In this document: one piece after another, positions 18,228 through 26,841 of the stretch
Layout: each line of letters begins with the position of its first letter
Position numbering within the stretch: position 1 is the first letter of the stretch
Source of the DNA: Pyrobaculum arsenaticum DSM 13514
GTDB lineage: Archaea > Thermoproteota > Thermoprotei > Thermoproteales > Thermoproteaceae
Direction of reading: 5' to 3'
Assembly (NCBI RefSeq): GCF_000016385.1
Contig: NC_009376.1
Location: 434,001 to 498,000 of the forward strand
Length of the DNA: 64,000 bases
Position numbers and translations under genes: made by a program
The notes under the pieces: model-generated
The model's database searches: none
What the model saw: only the letters and a program-made list of their open reading frames with translations
Told to the model about the DNA's origin: nothing

Positions 18228-20432
18228 TTATTGACTTTTCAAACCCTTCGGCAATCCCCTCAGCATATATATTAGAAATACAGCGATACCCACGGCGGCT
18301 ACTATGTCGCCGATCATCCTAAGCCAAACGAAGGTCTGTATGTCCGGCCTCTGCCAGAATCCTGGGGTCCCGTCTGGCGCAAATAACGCCTTCATAGCCC
18401 AGTAGCCCTGCGACGTAGCCGCTGCGAATTGGTTAGTCATCAAGAGCATTAGAGATAGTAATACTTGTAGGTAGAAGCCAGCTGCCATCACCACGACGGC
18501 AAGCCTAAGCCTCCTCAACTGTGCCGCGCTGAAAGCCCCGGCCAGCGTAAATGCGACGACCCACATGAGCATTGAAGGGACGCCGTATGCCAAAGGCATG
18601 GCTAAGTGGGCGTGGACCATGGTGCCCTGTGATCCGTGAACCCAGTAATTTATCACCGGCATGTTGATCAACCCTGCGCCGAAGGCAACAACGCCTATCG
18701 CACCGCCAAACGCCGCAACAAGGACAAAGGTGAGGAGCGTCTTCTGGAGCTCCGTCTTCACCTCGCCCCTCCTCCAGAGCACCAAAGCATAGGCTATGAG
18801 GAAGCCGATGGGTAGCACCTCCAGGGTGGAGACCACGGCGCCGAGGTACATCCAGAGGGTGGGCTGTCCGCCCCAGTAGTAGTGGTGCGCCGTCCCGATC
18901 ATGCCGGTGGCTATTTCAAGCGTTGCGTCCAGCCCAGCGGCGGCAACTGCAAGTCTCGGCGGCACCATGCCGGCTATGACGAGGAGTATGAGCAGTATAG
19001 GTATCACGATGGCGGGCCAGAAGCCCTCCACAAAGCTGTGTATTAAAATCCACCTAAAATACTCGTCAATTGTAAAGTGATACCACGGCGATACCACGGG
19101 CAACGCGCCCATAAGGGTGCCGAAGGCGGTGCCGGCCAAGGCGATGGACAAAATCTTAACCAACGGCTGGATGGGCTCCGGGGAGGTCCTCGACGCCTTC
19201 CACACCGCCGCGGAGAGGTATGCCAAGAGGGCTGCGACTAGTATCAGCCACAGCGTGCCTTGGTTTACCACAGGCCTTCCCTGTGACCCTATTATGAACC
19301 ACCATGGGTCTGGTATCATCTGTAGGTAGGAGGCCCAGATGCCCAGGAGTATGCCTAGGGCGACGAAGGTGCCTAGGCCAAGGATTGCGAGGACCTTTGC
19401 CCTGGACAGTTGCACCCCTAAGTATGGGAGGACGAATAGGGCGAACGACACCCAGGTCACGGCCATCCACAAAATTGGCAGGTTGGAGTGAAGTGCCCTG
19501 GCCACGTTGAAGGGTAGCCAGTTGTTTACGCCGGGGATGCCGTATAGCTGGGCGGGTTCTGTATACTTGTGCATTAGGTAACCGCCCAGCAGTCCTTGGA
19601 CAGATAGGCCTAGTACGGCCAGCACGAAGCCCAGCAACGCGAGCCTCTGTGTGGGGCTGGGAGGAGGTAGCTCTAGGCTTATCCTGGGGTCTCTCCAGTA
19701 GTCGATAAACTTTAGAATTATGTAGCCCGCGGTTGGCATTATGATGAGTAGCAGTATGAAGAAGGTGGCCCACGTCGCCGTGGTGACGTCGAGGCGGGGC
19801 TGCGTAATTCCAGGTAGGTAGGGGAAGCCGTTGGTGTAGTTGGCTAGGCTAATCAACACGCCCCAGGTGAAGAAGGCTACAATTTTCCTTATCTGCTGCT
19901 GGTCTGTGATTAGGTTGGGTTTAAGGCCGACTTCCTCCGCCTTGGGGCCAAAGTAGTCGCTGTAGAACTGCACCGCGGCTTCAAAAGCCTTGCCGAACTC
20001 GTCGCTTACAACTACCCTGCCGCCTTGGGCGGCAAAAAGCGTAGATGGGGGTGCCTCAAAGTGGGGCATCAATAGGCTTTTAACCTGAGTAGCCGTCTCG
20101 GGAGAGAAGGTCAGTCCCCTAAGCTGGGCCACCTTGTCAGCGTAGAACTTCATGGTGTAGGCCACATAGTCTATGCCGAAATAGCCCCCAAAGCCGAGGA
20201 AGGAGCCGTAGTCGAGCAGTCCGTATTTCTGGACGAGGTACTTGCCCTCAATCACGTCCTGTCCAGTAAAGAGCAGAACGCCGCTCTTGGTCTCCACCCT
20301 GTCAGGTATGGGCGGCAGGTTGTAAAAGGTCCACACGGCCATTGCCATGTATACCACGTAGACAAAAACCGTGGTGGCGAGTACTAGGTAGGTCCAGCCG
20401 TTTTTCATGACTCTCTCCATCGTTTTTTCCAC
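18228..20432 (-). CDS. norZ: Quinol-dependent nitric oxide reductase
   Basis: Single-subunit qNOR, 734 aa, reducing NO to N2O with electrons from menaquinol. The N-terminal membrane helix and extracytoplasmic domain (residues about 35-200) precede roughly a dozen helices. Heme and metal ligands are visible as ALHSNLPILW, GTAHHYYWGG and GTMVHAHLAMP. The absence of a cytochrome c partner and the fused N-terminal domain separate it from cNOR. ATG 20432 is used; ATG 20420 is also possible. It is divergent from the ATPase gene and close to the nar genes, forming a nitrate-to-N2O respiratory block, although a nitrite reductase is not in this window. Confidence 0.92.
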   Translation of the reverse strand: MEKTMERVMKNGWTYLVLATTVFVYVVYMAMAVWTFYNLPPIPDRVETKSGVLLFTGQDVIEGKYLVQKYGLLDYGSFLGFGGYFGIDYVAYTMKFYADKVAQLRGLTFSPETATQVKSLLMPHFEAPPSTLFAAQGGRVVVSDEFGKAFEAAVQFYSDYFGPKAEEVGLKPNLITDQQQIRKIVAFFTWGVLISLANYTNGFPYLPGITQPRLDVTTATWATFFILLLIIMPTAGYIILKFIDYWRDPRISLELPPPSPTQRLALLGFVLAVLGLSVQGLLGGYLMHKYTEPAQLYGIPGVNNWLPFNVARALHSNLPILWMAVTWVSFALFVLPYLGVQLSRAKVLAILGLGTFVALGILLGIWASYLQMIPDPWWFIIGSQGRPVVNQGTLWLILVAALLAYLSAAVWKASRTSPEPIQPLVKILSIALAGTAFGTLMGALPVVSPWYHFTIDEYFRWILIHSFVEGFWPAIVIPILLILLVIAGMVPPRLAVAAAGLDATLEIATGMIGTAHHYYWGGQPTLWMYLGAVVSTLEVLPIGFLIAYALVLWRRGEVKTELQKTLLTFVLVAAFGGAIGVVAFGAGLINMPVINYWVHGSQGTMVHAHLAMPLAYGVPSMLMWVVAFTLAGAFSAAQLRRLRLAVVVMAAGFYLQVLLSLMLLMTNQFAAATSQGYWAMKALFAPDGTPGFWQRPDIQTFVWLRMIGDIVAAVGIAVFLIYMLRGLPKGLKSQ

Positions 20433-20483
20433 AGATAACCTCTACGGTTAACCTCGTTAACTGCATTGTTTTTATGGCGTAAG

Positions 20484-20526
20484 GCTTTTAACTGGTGGTA
20501 CCACCAGCTACTGGTGGTTGTACCAG
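20484..20526 (+). promoter_or_regulatory. Promoter with palindromic operators
   Basis: A TATA-like CTTTTA (20484-20489) is followed by the perfect 16-bp palindrome CTGGTGGTACCACCAG (20492-20507) and an imperfect second copy CTGGTGGTTGTACCAG (20511-20526), 19 nt apart centre to centre. The GTG start of the ATPase gene lies within the second copy, so a protein bound here would block initiation. Possible autoregulation. Confidence 0.4.
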
Positions 20527-21647
20527 CTCTCTTCAAGCTAGAGCCCAAGGAGTCCTTGGAGGAGCTGTACGACTTTGAGAAGGAGCTGGAGGAGCTGAGG
20601 AGGGGGTATGAAGATGGGAGGATTGTGGCTGTGCTGGGGCTTAGAAGGATGGGGAAGTCCAGCCTTTTGAGGAGCTTTCTAAACAGCTTTTCCATCCCCC
20701 ATGTCTATATTGACGCCAGGCGCGTGGCGGTGGCTACGGGGAGGGCCACGACTAGGGGGTTTATGGAGGAGTTGGGAAGAGCGCTGGCCGAGTTTATGAG
20801 GAGGGAGGCGCCGCTGAGGGATAAGCTGGCCGAGGCGTTGAGGAGGGTGAGGGGGGTCAGCGTGGGCCTCAGCCCCGTGACAGTGTCGCTCAGCTGGGGG
20901 AGGGAGCGGGCCGACTTAATTTCGCTACTGGAGGCTGTTGACGAGGTAGTGGGCCGGGCGGCGAGGCGGCTGGCGTTGGCAATTGACGAGGTGCAAGAGC
21001 TACGGGGAATAGGAGTGGATATACCCCGCCTCCTTGCCTATATCTACGACAATTTGCACAACGTAGTGGTGTTCGTGTCGGGGTCGCAGGTCGGGCTCCT
21101 CTACGACGTGCTTGAGCTCGACCGCCCCCAGTCCCCTCTCTACGGCAGGGCCGTGTTTGAGGTGAAAATGAGGAGGCTGAGGAGGGAGGAGGCGGTGGAC
21201 TTCTTGAAGAGGGGCTTCCAGCAGGCGGGCATCAGTATCAACCAGCAGGAGCTTGAAGAGGCTGTGGACTCACTCGACGGGATAATCGGCTGGCTTACCT
21301 ACTTCGGCTGGTCGAGGGTCGTGGGGGCGAAGTCCCTTGAAGAGATCCTCGACGCCGCCGCTAGGCAGGAGGCGGAGGAGATATCGAGGTTTCTAGCTAA
21401 GTCGCGTTCCGAGGATAGGTACAGGGCAATTTTAAAAGCCGTCGCCGCGATGCCGATGAGGTGGTCTGAGATCAAGAGGGTTTTAGAGGCGGAGGAGGGA
21501 GCCGCAGTAGACGACCGGAACTTCACCGACCTGCTCCACCGCTTGGAAAAGGTGGGGCTTTTAGAAAAGAGGGAGGGGTTATACGCGATTCCTGACCCTG
21601 TGGTTAGGCTTGCAGTGGAGAGGTACATAAGCAAGGCTCCTGCGTAA
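20514..21647 (+). CDS. Archaeal AAA-family ATPase (ATPase_2 type)
   Basis: Cytoplasmic P-loop ATPase of the archaeal family found in many copies in Thermoproteales; function unknown. The protein begins with the family-typical FKLEPKESLEELYDFEKEL, then Walker A GLRRMGKSSLL (about residue 40) and a Walker B-like region LALAIDEVQEL. The C-terminal third is a winged-helix region (IKRVLEAEEG followed by LHRLEKVGLLEK). GTG 20514 is preferred over an in-frame TTG at 20466 because it lies about 27 nt after the TATA-like element. Standalone gene next to qNOR; no evidence ties it to NO metabolism. Confidence 0.75.
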   Translation: MVVPALFKLEPKESLEELYDFEKELEELRRGYEDGRIVAVLGLRRMGKSSLLRSFLNSFSIPHVYIDARRVAVATGRATTRGFMEELGRALAEFMRREAPLRDKLAEALRRVRGVSVGLSPVTVSLSWGRERADLISLLEAVDEVVGRAARRLALAIDEVQELRGIGVDIPRLLAYIYDNLHNVVVFVSGSQVGLLYDVLELDRPQSPLYGRAVFEVKMRRLRREEAVDFLKRGFQQAGISINQQELEEAVDSLDGIIGWLTYFGWSRVVGAKSLEEILDAAARQEAEEISRFLAKSRSEDRYRAILKAVAAMPMRWSEIKRVLEAEEGAAVDDRNFTDLLHRLEKVGLLEKREGLYAIPDPVVRLAVERYISKAPA

Positions 21648-21675
21648 AGCTTATCAGCCGCTGGGCGTAGCCCCG

Positions 21676-21732
21676 CGCGACGGCCGTCTACCTTTACGGC
21701 TCAACGAGAGGTAACCAACAACACGGCGCTCT
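21676..21732 (+). pseudogene. Nucleotidyltransferase remnant
   Basis: In one frame this short stretch reads ATAVYLYGSTRGNQQHGAL and then stops. The YLYGSTRG core is the signature of minimal nucleotidyltransferases (GS-x10-D type) common in archaeal MNT/HEPN toxin-antitoxin loci. No start, no downstream Asp pair and no intact HEPN partner are present, so I read it as a decayed gene within the 284-bp gap 21648-21931. Confidence 0.3.
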
Positions 21733-21931
21733 TTAGCTTGCCGGCGTATTCGAAGAGCTCCTGCCTCCCAGCCCTTTAGGCACCCTCCTCGCCAATGCGT
21801 AGTTAGAAGAAGCAACAGATATCGCTACTGTAAACATAGCGACATCCATGATTGACGCCGTGTAGTATTCTAACTAACTGCCTGTTCTACACTCTCTCCG
21901 GGCACCCGCGGGGGTCTCGTCATTGTTGTTG

Positions 21932-22462
21932 CTAGGCGCTTGTGGTGGCCCGCGCCGCGGCTCTCCTCAGCGGCCTCTCGGCTAGGCGACAGATGTAGGA
22001 CTCCCCGTCGAAGAAGGGGCAACCAATACACGTTCTTGGAGTTTCGACTAGGCCTCTGTCTATCAGTTCGCCTATTATCTTGGCGAAGAGCATGTGCAGT
22101 AGGGCCCTCTCGGCGTAATTCAGCCCCGCCACCGCGGCGGCGAGTGCATCGTAAATCCTCGATATCTCCCGCGCAACTCCCCTCCCAGCCTCCGTCAGCT
22201 TCACCACTTTGACCCTCCTGTCGTCTCCCCTCGCCGCTTCTACATAGCCCATCCTCGCCAGCGACTTTAACGACTCAGAGGCCGTTGAGATGGACACGGC
22301 GAGTTCTCTGGCTATTTGCGTCACTGATGCCTCACCCCGCTTGGCTAGATACAAGGCGATTTGCCCCTGGAGGGGGCTCAGCCCGTGTTTTTTACTCGCC
22401 TCTGCCAACAGTCTCCACAGGGCGTTAGAAAAGGCAAGGATTATATCTACTGTCCGCTCCAC
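21932..22462 (-). CDS. MarR-family regulator with C-terminal Cys cluster
   Basis: Winged-helix transcription regulator, 176 aa (GTG start). The helix-turn-helix region is SVTQIARELAVSISTASESLKSLARMGYVEA, written here as two halves SVTQIARELAVS and ISTASESLKSLARM, followed by the wing ARGDDRRVKVVKLT. Beyond the MarR fold there is a tail with CIGCPFFDGESYICRLAE (C-x2-C-x8-C), which could hold an Fe-S cluster or zinc and sense NO, O2 or metals. The same architecture recurs in the MarR gene at 58538. It overlaps the hemerythrin gene by 16 nt, so both are co-expressed and it may control the nar/nor/hemerythrin group. Confidence 0.75.
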   Translation of the reverse strand: MERTVDIILAFSNALWRLLAEASKKHGLSPLQGQIALYLAKRGEASVTQIARELAVSISTASESLKSLARMGYVEAARGDDRRVKVVKLTEAGRGVAREISRIYDALAAAVAGLNYAERALLHMLFAKIIGELIDRGLVETPRTCIGCPFFDGESYICRLAERPLRRAAARATTSA

Positions 22463-22989
22463 GATTTCTTCAACTTCTCTAATTTGGCCATCCAGTAGTC
22501 ATGTTGATTCTCCTTCTCAATGTCCTCCACAGTCCGCGACGAGGATACCTCTGAGTAGCTTGATTCCAGCATTGGGAACAAGACGTTGTTCTCCTTCAAG
22601 ATGTGATCAGATATGTGATCGATGTAGAGCCTCGCGTAGTCAACGAGATCCTTCAAGGCGTTTTGGTCGCCGTTTTTCCACGCAGTGTAGAGCTCCTCCA
22701 TTACTCTAGCCAGATAGCGCCCGATGCCGTGTTCTGACGTCATGACGTATATAGGCGAGCCGAGGTAGGGAAAGCCCTGTCTATTAACCCCCTGGAACAG
22801 TACGTACTCCTCTATTGAGTGGTGGCATTGATCTACAAAACGCTGTATAAACTGAATTAAGAAGTGAACGGCCTCCGGGTCTGGAGATGGGCTGGACAGT
22901 ACTTTATCCAACAGGGCCACTGCCTCTAGAATTTTATCGTGGTGTTCTCTAAGAGCCGACGTCACGTACTTCACTCTGACTTTAGGCAT
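22447..22989 (-). CDS. Hemerythrin-family protein
   Basis: 180 aa, HHE hemerythrin fold binding a diiron centre. Ligand motifs visible are REHHDKILEAV, QCHHSIEEYVLF, TSEHGIGRYL and IDHISDHILKENNVLFPM. Roles in the family are O2 or NO binding, iron handling and repair of NO-damaged Fe-S clusters (YtfE-like). It is followed by the Cys-tailed MarR regulator. Its promoter is almost identical to that of the small membrane-protein gene at 23202. Leaderless start ATG 22989. Confidence 0.8.
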   Translation of the reverse strand: MPKVRVKYVTSALREHHDKILEAVALLDKVLSSPSPDPEAVHFLIQFIQRFVDQCHHSIEEYVLFQGVNRQGFPYLGSPIYVMTSEHGIGRYLARVMEELYTAWKNGDQNALKDLVDYARLYIDHISDHILKENNVLFPMLESSYSEVSSSRTVEDIEKENQHDYWMAKLEKLKKSWSGQ

Positions 22990-23000
22990 GTATTTTTCGT

Positions 23001-23020
23001 TGTACGGAATATTTAAAGGT
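23001..23020 (-). promoter_or_regulatory. Hemerythrin promoter with shared 17-mer
   Basis: CTTTAAATATTCCGTAC on the minus strand (23019-23003), 14 nt before the ATG. It differs at one base from the element upstream of the gene at 23202-23531. Contains the TATA box; the extended identity past it suggests common regulation. Confidence 0.45.
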
Positions 23021-23201
23021 TTAGAAGTATTAAAAGTAGCGGTAAATAGTGCGTAACGCGTAAAACAGCCCTAACCCCGGACAGGCAGCGCTCGGGCTGG
23101 CTAATACGCCAAAGGCCCAGGGGATGATAGCCCTCAGCTACTCCCCGCAAGCACTCTGTAAATACGAGAACGCTTATCGTCGCTAACGCTAAAGCCGTTT
23201 A

Positions 23202-23531
23202 CTAGACACGGGCGAGCCAAATAGCCGCAAAGACGAGGAATAAGAGCTCCACAGCCTCAAAAACCGCATAGGCCGGCGCCAGGTTTTTATAACGGGCCAG
23301 CGCCCCGCGGAAGTACAGCACCGCCCCGGCCCAATGGATTAAAGCCATTACCACAGCAGGAGCCAGCAGAGGCCCCAGAGGGACTGTTAGAAGCGCCGCG
23401 TAGAACGCCGCCTCATATAATGCAATAACCTTTGCCGCGACGCCGCCTAGAAACCTCCCCCGCGGAGTATAAATCGTCGTCCAAAAATGTTTTAGAAACA
23501 TGACGGGGAGTAAAACGAGGACTGTCTCCAT
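23202..23531 (-). CDS. Small four-TM membrane protein
   Basis: About 109 aa with four hydrophobic segments and short basic loops (YTPRGRFLG, ALARYKNLAP). Not recognised. I chose ATG 23531 because its spacing from the shared promoter 17-mer (13 nt) equals that of the hemerythrin gene (14 nt); ATG 23537 is the alternative, and longer starts would lie upstream of the promoter. The shared promoter links it to hemerythrin and perhaps to NO or oxygen stress. Confidence 0.55.
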   Translation of the reverse strand: METVLVLLPVMFLKHFWTTIYTPRGRFLGGVAAKVIALYEAAFYAALLTVPLGPLLAPAVVMALIHWAGAVLYFRGALARYKNLAPAYAVFEAVELLFLVFAAIWLARV

Positions 23532-23540
23532 GAGCATTTT

Positions 23541-23562
23541 GCCGTACTGAATATTTAAAGAT
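23541..23562 (-). promoter_or_regulatory. Membrane-protein promoter with shared 17-mer
   Basis: CTTTAAATATTCAGTAC on the minus strand (23560-23544), matching the hemerythrin promoter in 16 of 17 positions and with the same spacing to the start codon. Confidence 0.45.
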
Positions 23563-23777
23563 GACATTTCTAAGATTTCAGTCACCTATTGGCATATCAT
23601 TACGGACGGCGTAAAATCATAAAGTAGTCGTGCCACTTTTTAACCAATACCTCAACGGCCTGTTGCCCAGGGAGAGTAGAAAGCTCATTGCAAAATTATC
23701 AAAATATATATTTATAAAAAACTTATATTTTCATCGAATTCAATATACTAATAGCTTCTACTCGGTACCTAAGGCGC

Positions 23778-24692
23778 GTGCAGAAGATTAAAACGGGCAG
23801 TTACATTATCTCCCTGCCCATGGAGTGGATTTTAAAAAACCGGTTGAAGCCGCACGACGTTTTATTAGTTTTTGAGGATCCGAATAACAACATTGTTATT
23901 AAAGTGCCGGCGTCTAGTTGTGAAGTAGTTGTTGACGCCTCAAAATATCAAGATCCCCGCGGCTTAGAGGAGATCATAAGGTATCTTTATATGTTCGGCG
24001 TGGATAGAATTATTGTACAAAACGGAAATGGAAATACTTTTAAGAAAATTAGAGAATTGCGAAAAGATTTAATTAATTATGAAATTGAGGATTTTACAGA
24101 TAATAAGATAAAAATAATTATAAAAGATGATTTCTATGCAGTAGAGGAGAAACACTTAAAGAAAATATGGATTAAATACATAAAGCTCTTGAGTGACATT
24201 TTAAATGGCATTTGTAACTACAACGCCGACGAGGAGGTGCGGGAGAAAATCGACGAGTCTAAAAGGCTGGTGAGATATTTACAAAGACTTATATCAATAG
24301 CGTTGAAAGAGCCTGAGAGAAATCGCCTGCCGTATCCCACCTTTACCGCCTTTTTTGAAATTACCATAAGACTTAGAGAAATTGGGTACTACGTTTACAG
24401 AATGGTCGACTTTTTAAACGGCGTTAGGAAGAGGGAGGAGTTGAATAAAATATGTGATATTTGCCGCAACGCTTTAAATACCTCCGATTTAGCCACTTTA
24501 GTTAAACTCAGAGAGGAGTTAAACTCATACGAGGAGTCGATACTCCCCAGCCTCAACGCCTACGAGGCCCACATGGCCTTCGCAATGAGGAGAATACTCT
24601 TTAACCTTGTGAGAATAGCCGAGTTGATGATAGTCGCAGATGAAACCCAGCGAGTCACATGCGTCCCAGTTGCCAAAGAAGAGGAATTTTAA
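23778..24692 (+). CDS. AbrB/PhoU-type regulator (copy 1)
   Basis: 304 aa. The N-terminal AbrB/SpoVT-like DNA-binding domain (KIKTGSYIISLPMEWILKN) is followed by helical PhoU-like domains (residues about 130-290). Archaeal proteins of this type are annotated as phosphate uptake regulators. It is a paralog of 45288-46214. That copy begins MATKFVRRVQKIKTGS, with its ATG directly after CTCGGTAC. Here the same CTCGGTAC is followed directly by CTAAGGCGCGTG, so the original start codon and about four codons seem to have been lost and GTG 23778 is used. An AATATACTA box at about 23742-23750 fits this start. No phosphate transporter is adjacent. Confidence 0.7.
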   Translation: MQKIKTGSYIISLPMEWILKNRLKPHDVLLVFEDPNNNIVIKVPASSCEVVVDASKYQDPRGLEEIIRYLYMFGVDRIIVQNGNGNTFKKIRELRKDLINYEIEDFTDNKIKIIIKDDFYAVEEKHLKKIWIKYIKLLSDILNGICNYNADEEVREKIDESKRLVRYLQRLISIALKEPERNRLPYPTFTAFFEITIRLREIGYYVYRMVDFLNGVRKREELNKICDICRNALNTSDLATLVKLREELNSYEESILPSLNAYEAHMAFAMRRILFNLVRIAELMIVADETQRVTCVPVAKEEEF

Positions 24693-25306
24693 AGCTTTCT
24701 TACTAAATGGGCAGCCTCTTTTAAATCTCTTGTTATAAATGGAGTTGTGAAAAAGTGTTTCTCCCTGCCGTTTGTCACCGCGATGAAGCGGACTCCTGCG
24801 GCCTTTGCTGATAACTCGTCCCACTCGCTGTCGCCTATCATCACAGCCTTTTCCGGCGAGACCCCGAGGAGGCTTAAGGCTTTCAATACGGGGTCTGGAT
24901 GTGGTTTGGGTTTTATCCCCGGCTCCCTGGACACAACCGCGTTAACTGCTATGTTAAACCTCTCTAGAACTCTTTTCGTTGCCGCCGCGCCTAGCAATGT
25001 CACAATAGCCTTAGGCATATCTAAAGTGTTTTCCAGAAAGTACTGCAAATAAGGCATCGGGACGGCCCTCTCAGCCCCTTCTATCTCATAGCGTTCTACC
25101 ACTTTATTGGCCTCTATCCACTCATCTCCGCTTAGAGATAGAAGAATATCCATTACCTTTTTAGTGCACTTACCCCAGTAAGTCTCGGGGCCTGCGGACG
25201 TGGCGGCGAAGCCCCGCGCCTCGAGCCCCCGCAGGGCTGAGCAGTAGTCTGTGAAATCCTCAACGTTGACTAGAGTCTTGTCTAAATCCAGCAACAACAC
25301 CGGCAT
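24689..25306 (-). CDS. HAD-superfamily hydrolase
   Basis: 205 aa HAD phosphatase with intact motifs: LLLDLDKTLV at the N-terminus (nucleophile and acid/base Asp), the conserved Lys in GIKPKPHPDP and MIGDSEWDELSAKAAG. The helical cap (residues about 15-90) suggests a small phosphorylated substrate such as phosphoglycolate. Start ATG 25306 overlaps the aldehyde dehydrogenase stop by one base (TAATG), so the two are co-expressed. It converges on the AbrB/PhoU gene with a 4-nt overlap. Confidence 0.72.
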   Translation of the reverse strand: MPVLLLDLDKTLVNVEDFTDYCSALRGLEARGFAATSAGPETYWGKCTKKVMDILLSLSGDEWIEANKVVERYEIEGAERAVPMPYLQYFLENTLDMPKAIVTLLGAAATKRVLERFNIAVNAVVSREPGIKPKPHPDPVLKALSLLGVSPEKAVMIGDSEWDELSAKAAGVRFIAVTNGREKHFFTTPFITRDLKEAAHLVRKL

Positions 25307-26781
25307 TACCACCACCTCTGCATTATTACCTTTCTATCTGTAAAGAAATCTACCGCGTCTACTTGGGCGTGTAATACGCCGAAGAATGACTGCTTTCTCC
25401 CGCCGAACGGGAAGTGGGGCGTGGGCTGGGCGATGGACATATTTATGCCTATATTTCCGGCGTTTACCCGCCTGGCGAACTCCCTTGCGTATTTTCCGCT
25501 TGAAGTGAAAATCGACGCGGCGTTGCCGTATCTGGTCTTGTTGGCGTATTCCACAGCTTCGTCGAAGTCCTTAGCGTATAATATTGGTAGCACGGGCCCG
25601 AAGACCTCTTCCTGGGCGATTTCCATGTCAATAGTAACCTCGTCGAGCACCGTGGGGCCGAGGTAGAAGCCCTCGGAGTATTCAGGCGGCGGCGTGAAGC
25701 CTCTGCCGTCTACTAAAGCCCTAGCCCCGGCGTTCAGCGCCCGTTCAATCATATCGGAAATCCTCTTCTTAGAAGCCGCCGAAATCACGGGGCCCATGTC
25801 CGTGGTGTCCAACAGCTGATATCCGACTCTAATTTTCTTAACCCTCTCCACAATGGCTTTTTTAAATTTGTCGTAAGCCTCCCCCACTAATATGAGATTT
25901 CCGGGCGCGAGGCAACGTTGGCCGGCCATGACGAAAAAGCCGGTGGCCACGTTCTCCACGGTGTTTTCAAGGTTGGCGTCTGGCATCACCACCACCGGGT
26001 TTTTAGCTCCGGCGCCTACCAATGCCCTTTTCCCATGCGTAGCGGCCAGCGAGTAAACCTGCATGCCAACTCGGGTGGAGCCCACGAAGGCGACGCCCAC
26101 TACCTCTTTGTGTTTAATTAAAGCCTCTGCAGTGGACCCGTCGCCGAGCACTACGTTAATAACGCCGGGCGGATACCCGGCTTTAACTAATAGATAGGCC
26201 ATATAAAGCGCAGGTATTGGGTCTTGTTCGCTGGGCTTTAACACCACGGTATCGCCCAAAGTCACGGCCAGCGGGATGAACCACATGGGTATCATGACGG
26301 GGAAGTTGAACGGAGTTATTATAGCGAAGACGCCGAGGGGCTCCTTCACAACCTCCATGTCGATTTCCGGATCGGAACGGGCGATGTTCATAACTTTCCT
26401 CACCTCCGCCATAAAGTGAGGCGCGGCCAAGGCCATATCTATAGACTCCACCGCCCTCCTCAACTCGGCATATGCCTCCTGCCTGGTCTTCCCCACGTTT
26501 TGAGCTATTAACAGAGACAGCTCGTCTAAGTGTTGTTCAAATATGACTTTCAGCCTAATTAAATATTGAAGCCTCTCGTATACTGGCAATTTAGACCATT
26601 TATCAAATGCGGAGGCGGCTGCCGCAACTGCCTCATCTACTTTTTTCATTACGGGCACTTCCCCTATTACCTTGCCCAAGCCTGGATCATACGTGGGAAG
26701 CGATTTATCATACTCTGCCTCCACTGTTTTCCCATCAATAAGCGGATTGAGCCTGCCGTATTGTTGGGAATACTTAATCAT
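25306..26781 (-). CDS. Methylmalonate-semialdehyde-type dehydrogenase (CoA-acylating)
   Basis: 491-aa aldehyde dehydrogenase most like MmsA. The catalytic Cys is in AGQRCLAPGN. The usual general-base Glu of ALDHs is replaced (GAGAKNPVVV instead of ELGGK), as in CoA-acylating members. The C-terminus has the MmsA-like FPFGGRKQSFFGVLHAQ and DFFTDRKVIMQRWW. Family reaction: semialdehyde + CoA + NAD to acyl-CoA. Here it could turn aldehydes from ring cleavage or valine breakdown into propionyl- or acetyl-CoA. It is first in a unit with the HAD gene. Confidence 0.75.
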   Translation of the reverse strand: MIKYSQQYGRLNPLIDGKTVEAEYDKSLPTYDPGLGKVIGEVPVMKKVDEAVAAAASAFDKWSKLPVYERLQYLIRLKVIFEQHLDELSLLIAQNVGKTRQEAYAELRRAVESIDMALAAPHFMAEVRKVMNIARSDPEIDMEVVKEPLGVFAIITPFNFPVMIPMWFIPLAVTLGDTVVLKPSEQDPIPALYMAYLLVKAGYPPGVINVVLGDGSTAEALIKHKEVVGVAFVGSTRVGMQVYSLAATHGKRALVGAGAKNPVVVMPDANLENTVENVATGFFVMAGQRCLAPGNLILVGEAYDKFKKAIVERVKKIRVGYQLLDTTDMGPVISAASKKRISDMIERALNAGARALVDGRGFTPPPEYSEGFYLGPTVLDEVTIDMEIAQEEVFGPVLPILYAKDFDEAVEYANKTRYGNAASIFTSSGKYAREFARRVNAGNIGINMSIAQPTPHFPFGGRKQSFFGVLHAQVDAVDFFTDRKVIMQRWW

Positions 26782-26841
26782 ATCACAACGCCACGCTTAT
26801 TCCTAAAAAAGATTTGTATCATATATTTACGAGGGAAATAC

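Noticed and set aside
23040..23160. Possible structured RNA in the hemerythrin to membrane-protein gap
   Set aside because: GC-rich and partly self-complementary, but no box C/D, H/ACA or tRNA pattern could be completed.
23745..23753. ATA codon as start of the first AbrB/PhoU gene, since homology with copy 2 extends upstream of the GTG
   Set aside because: A loss of the original start codon with use of GTG 23778, plus an AATATACTA box at the right distance, is simpler.
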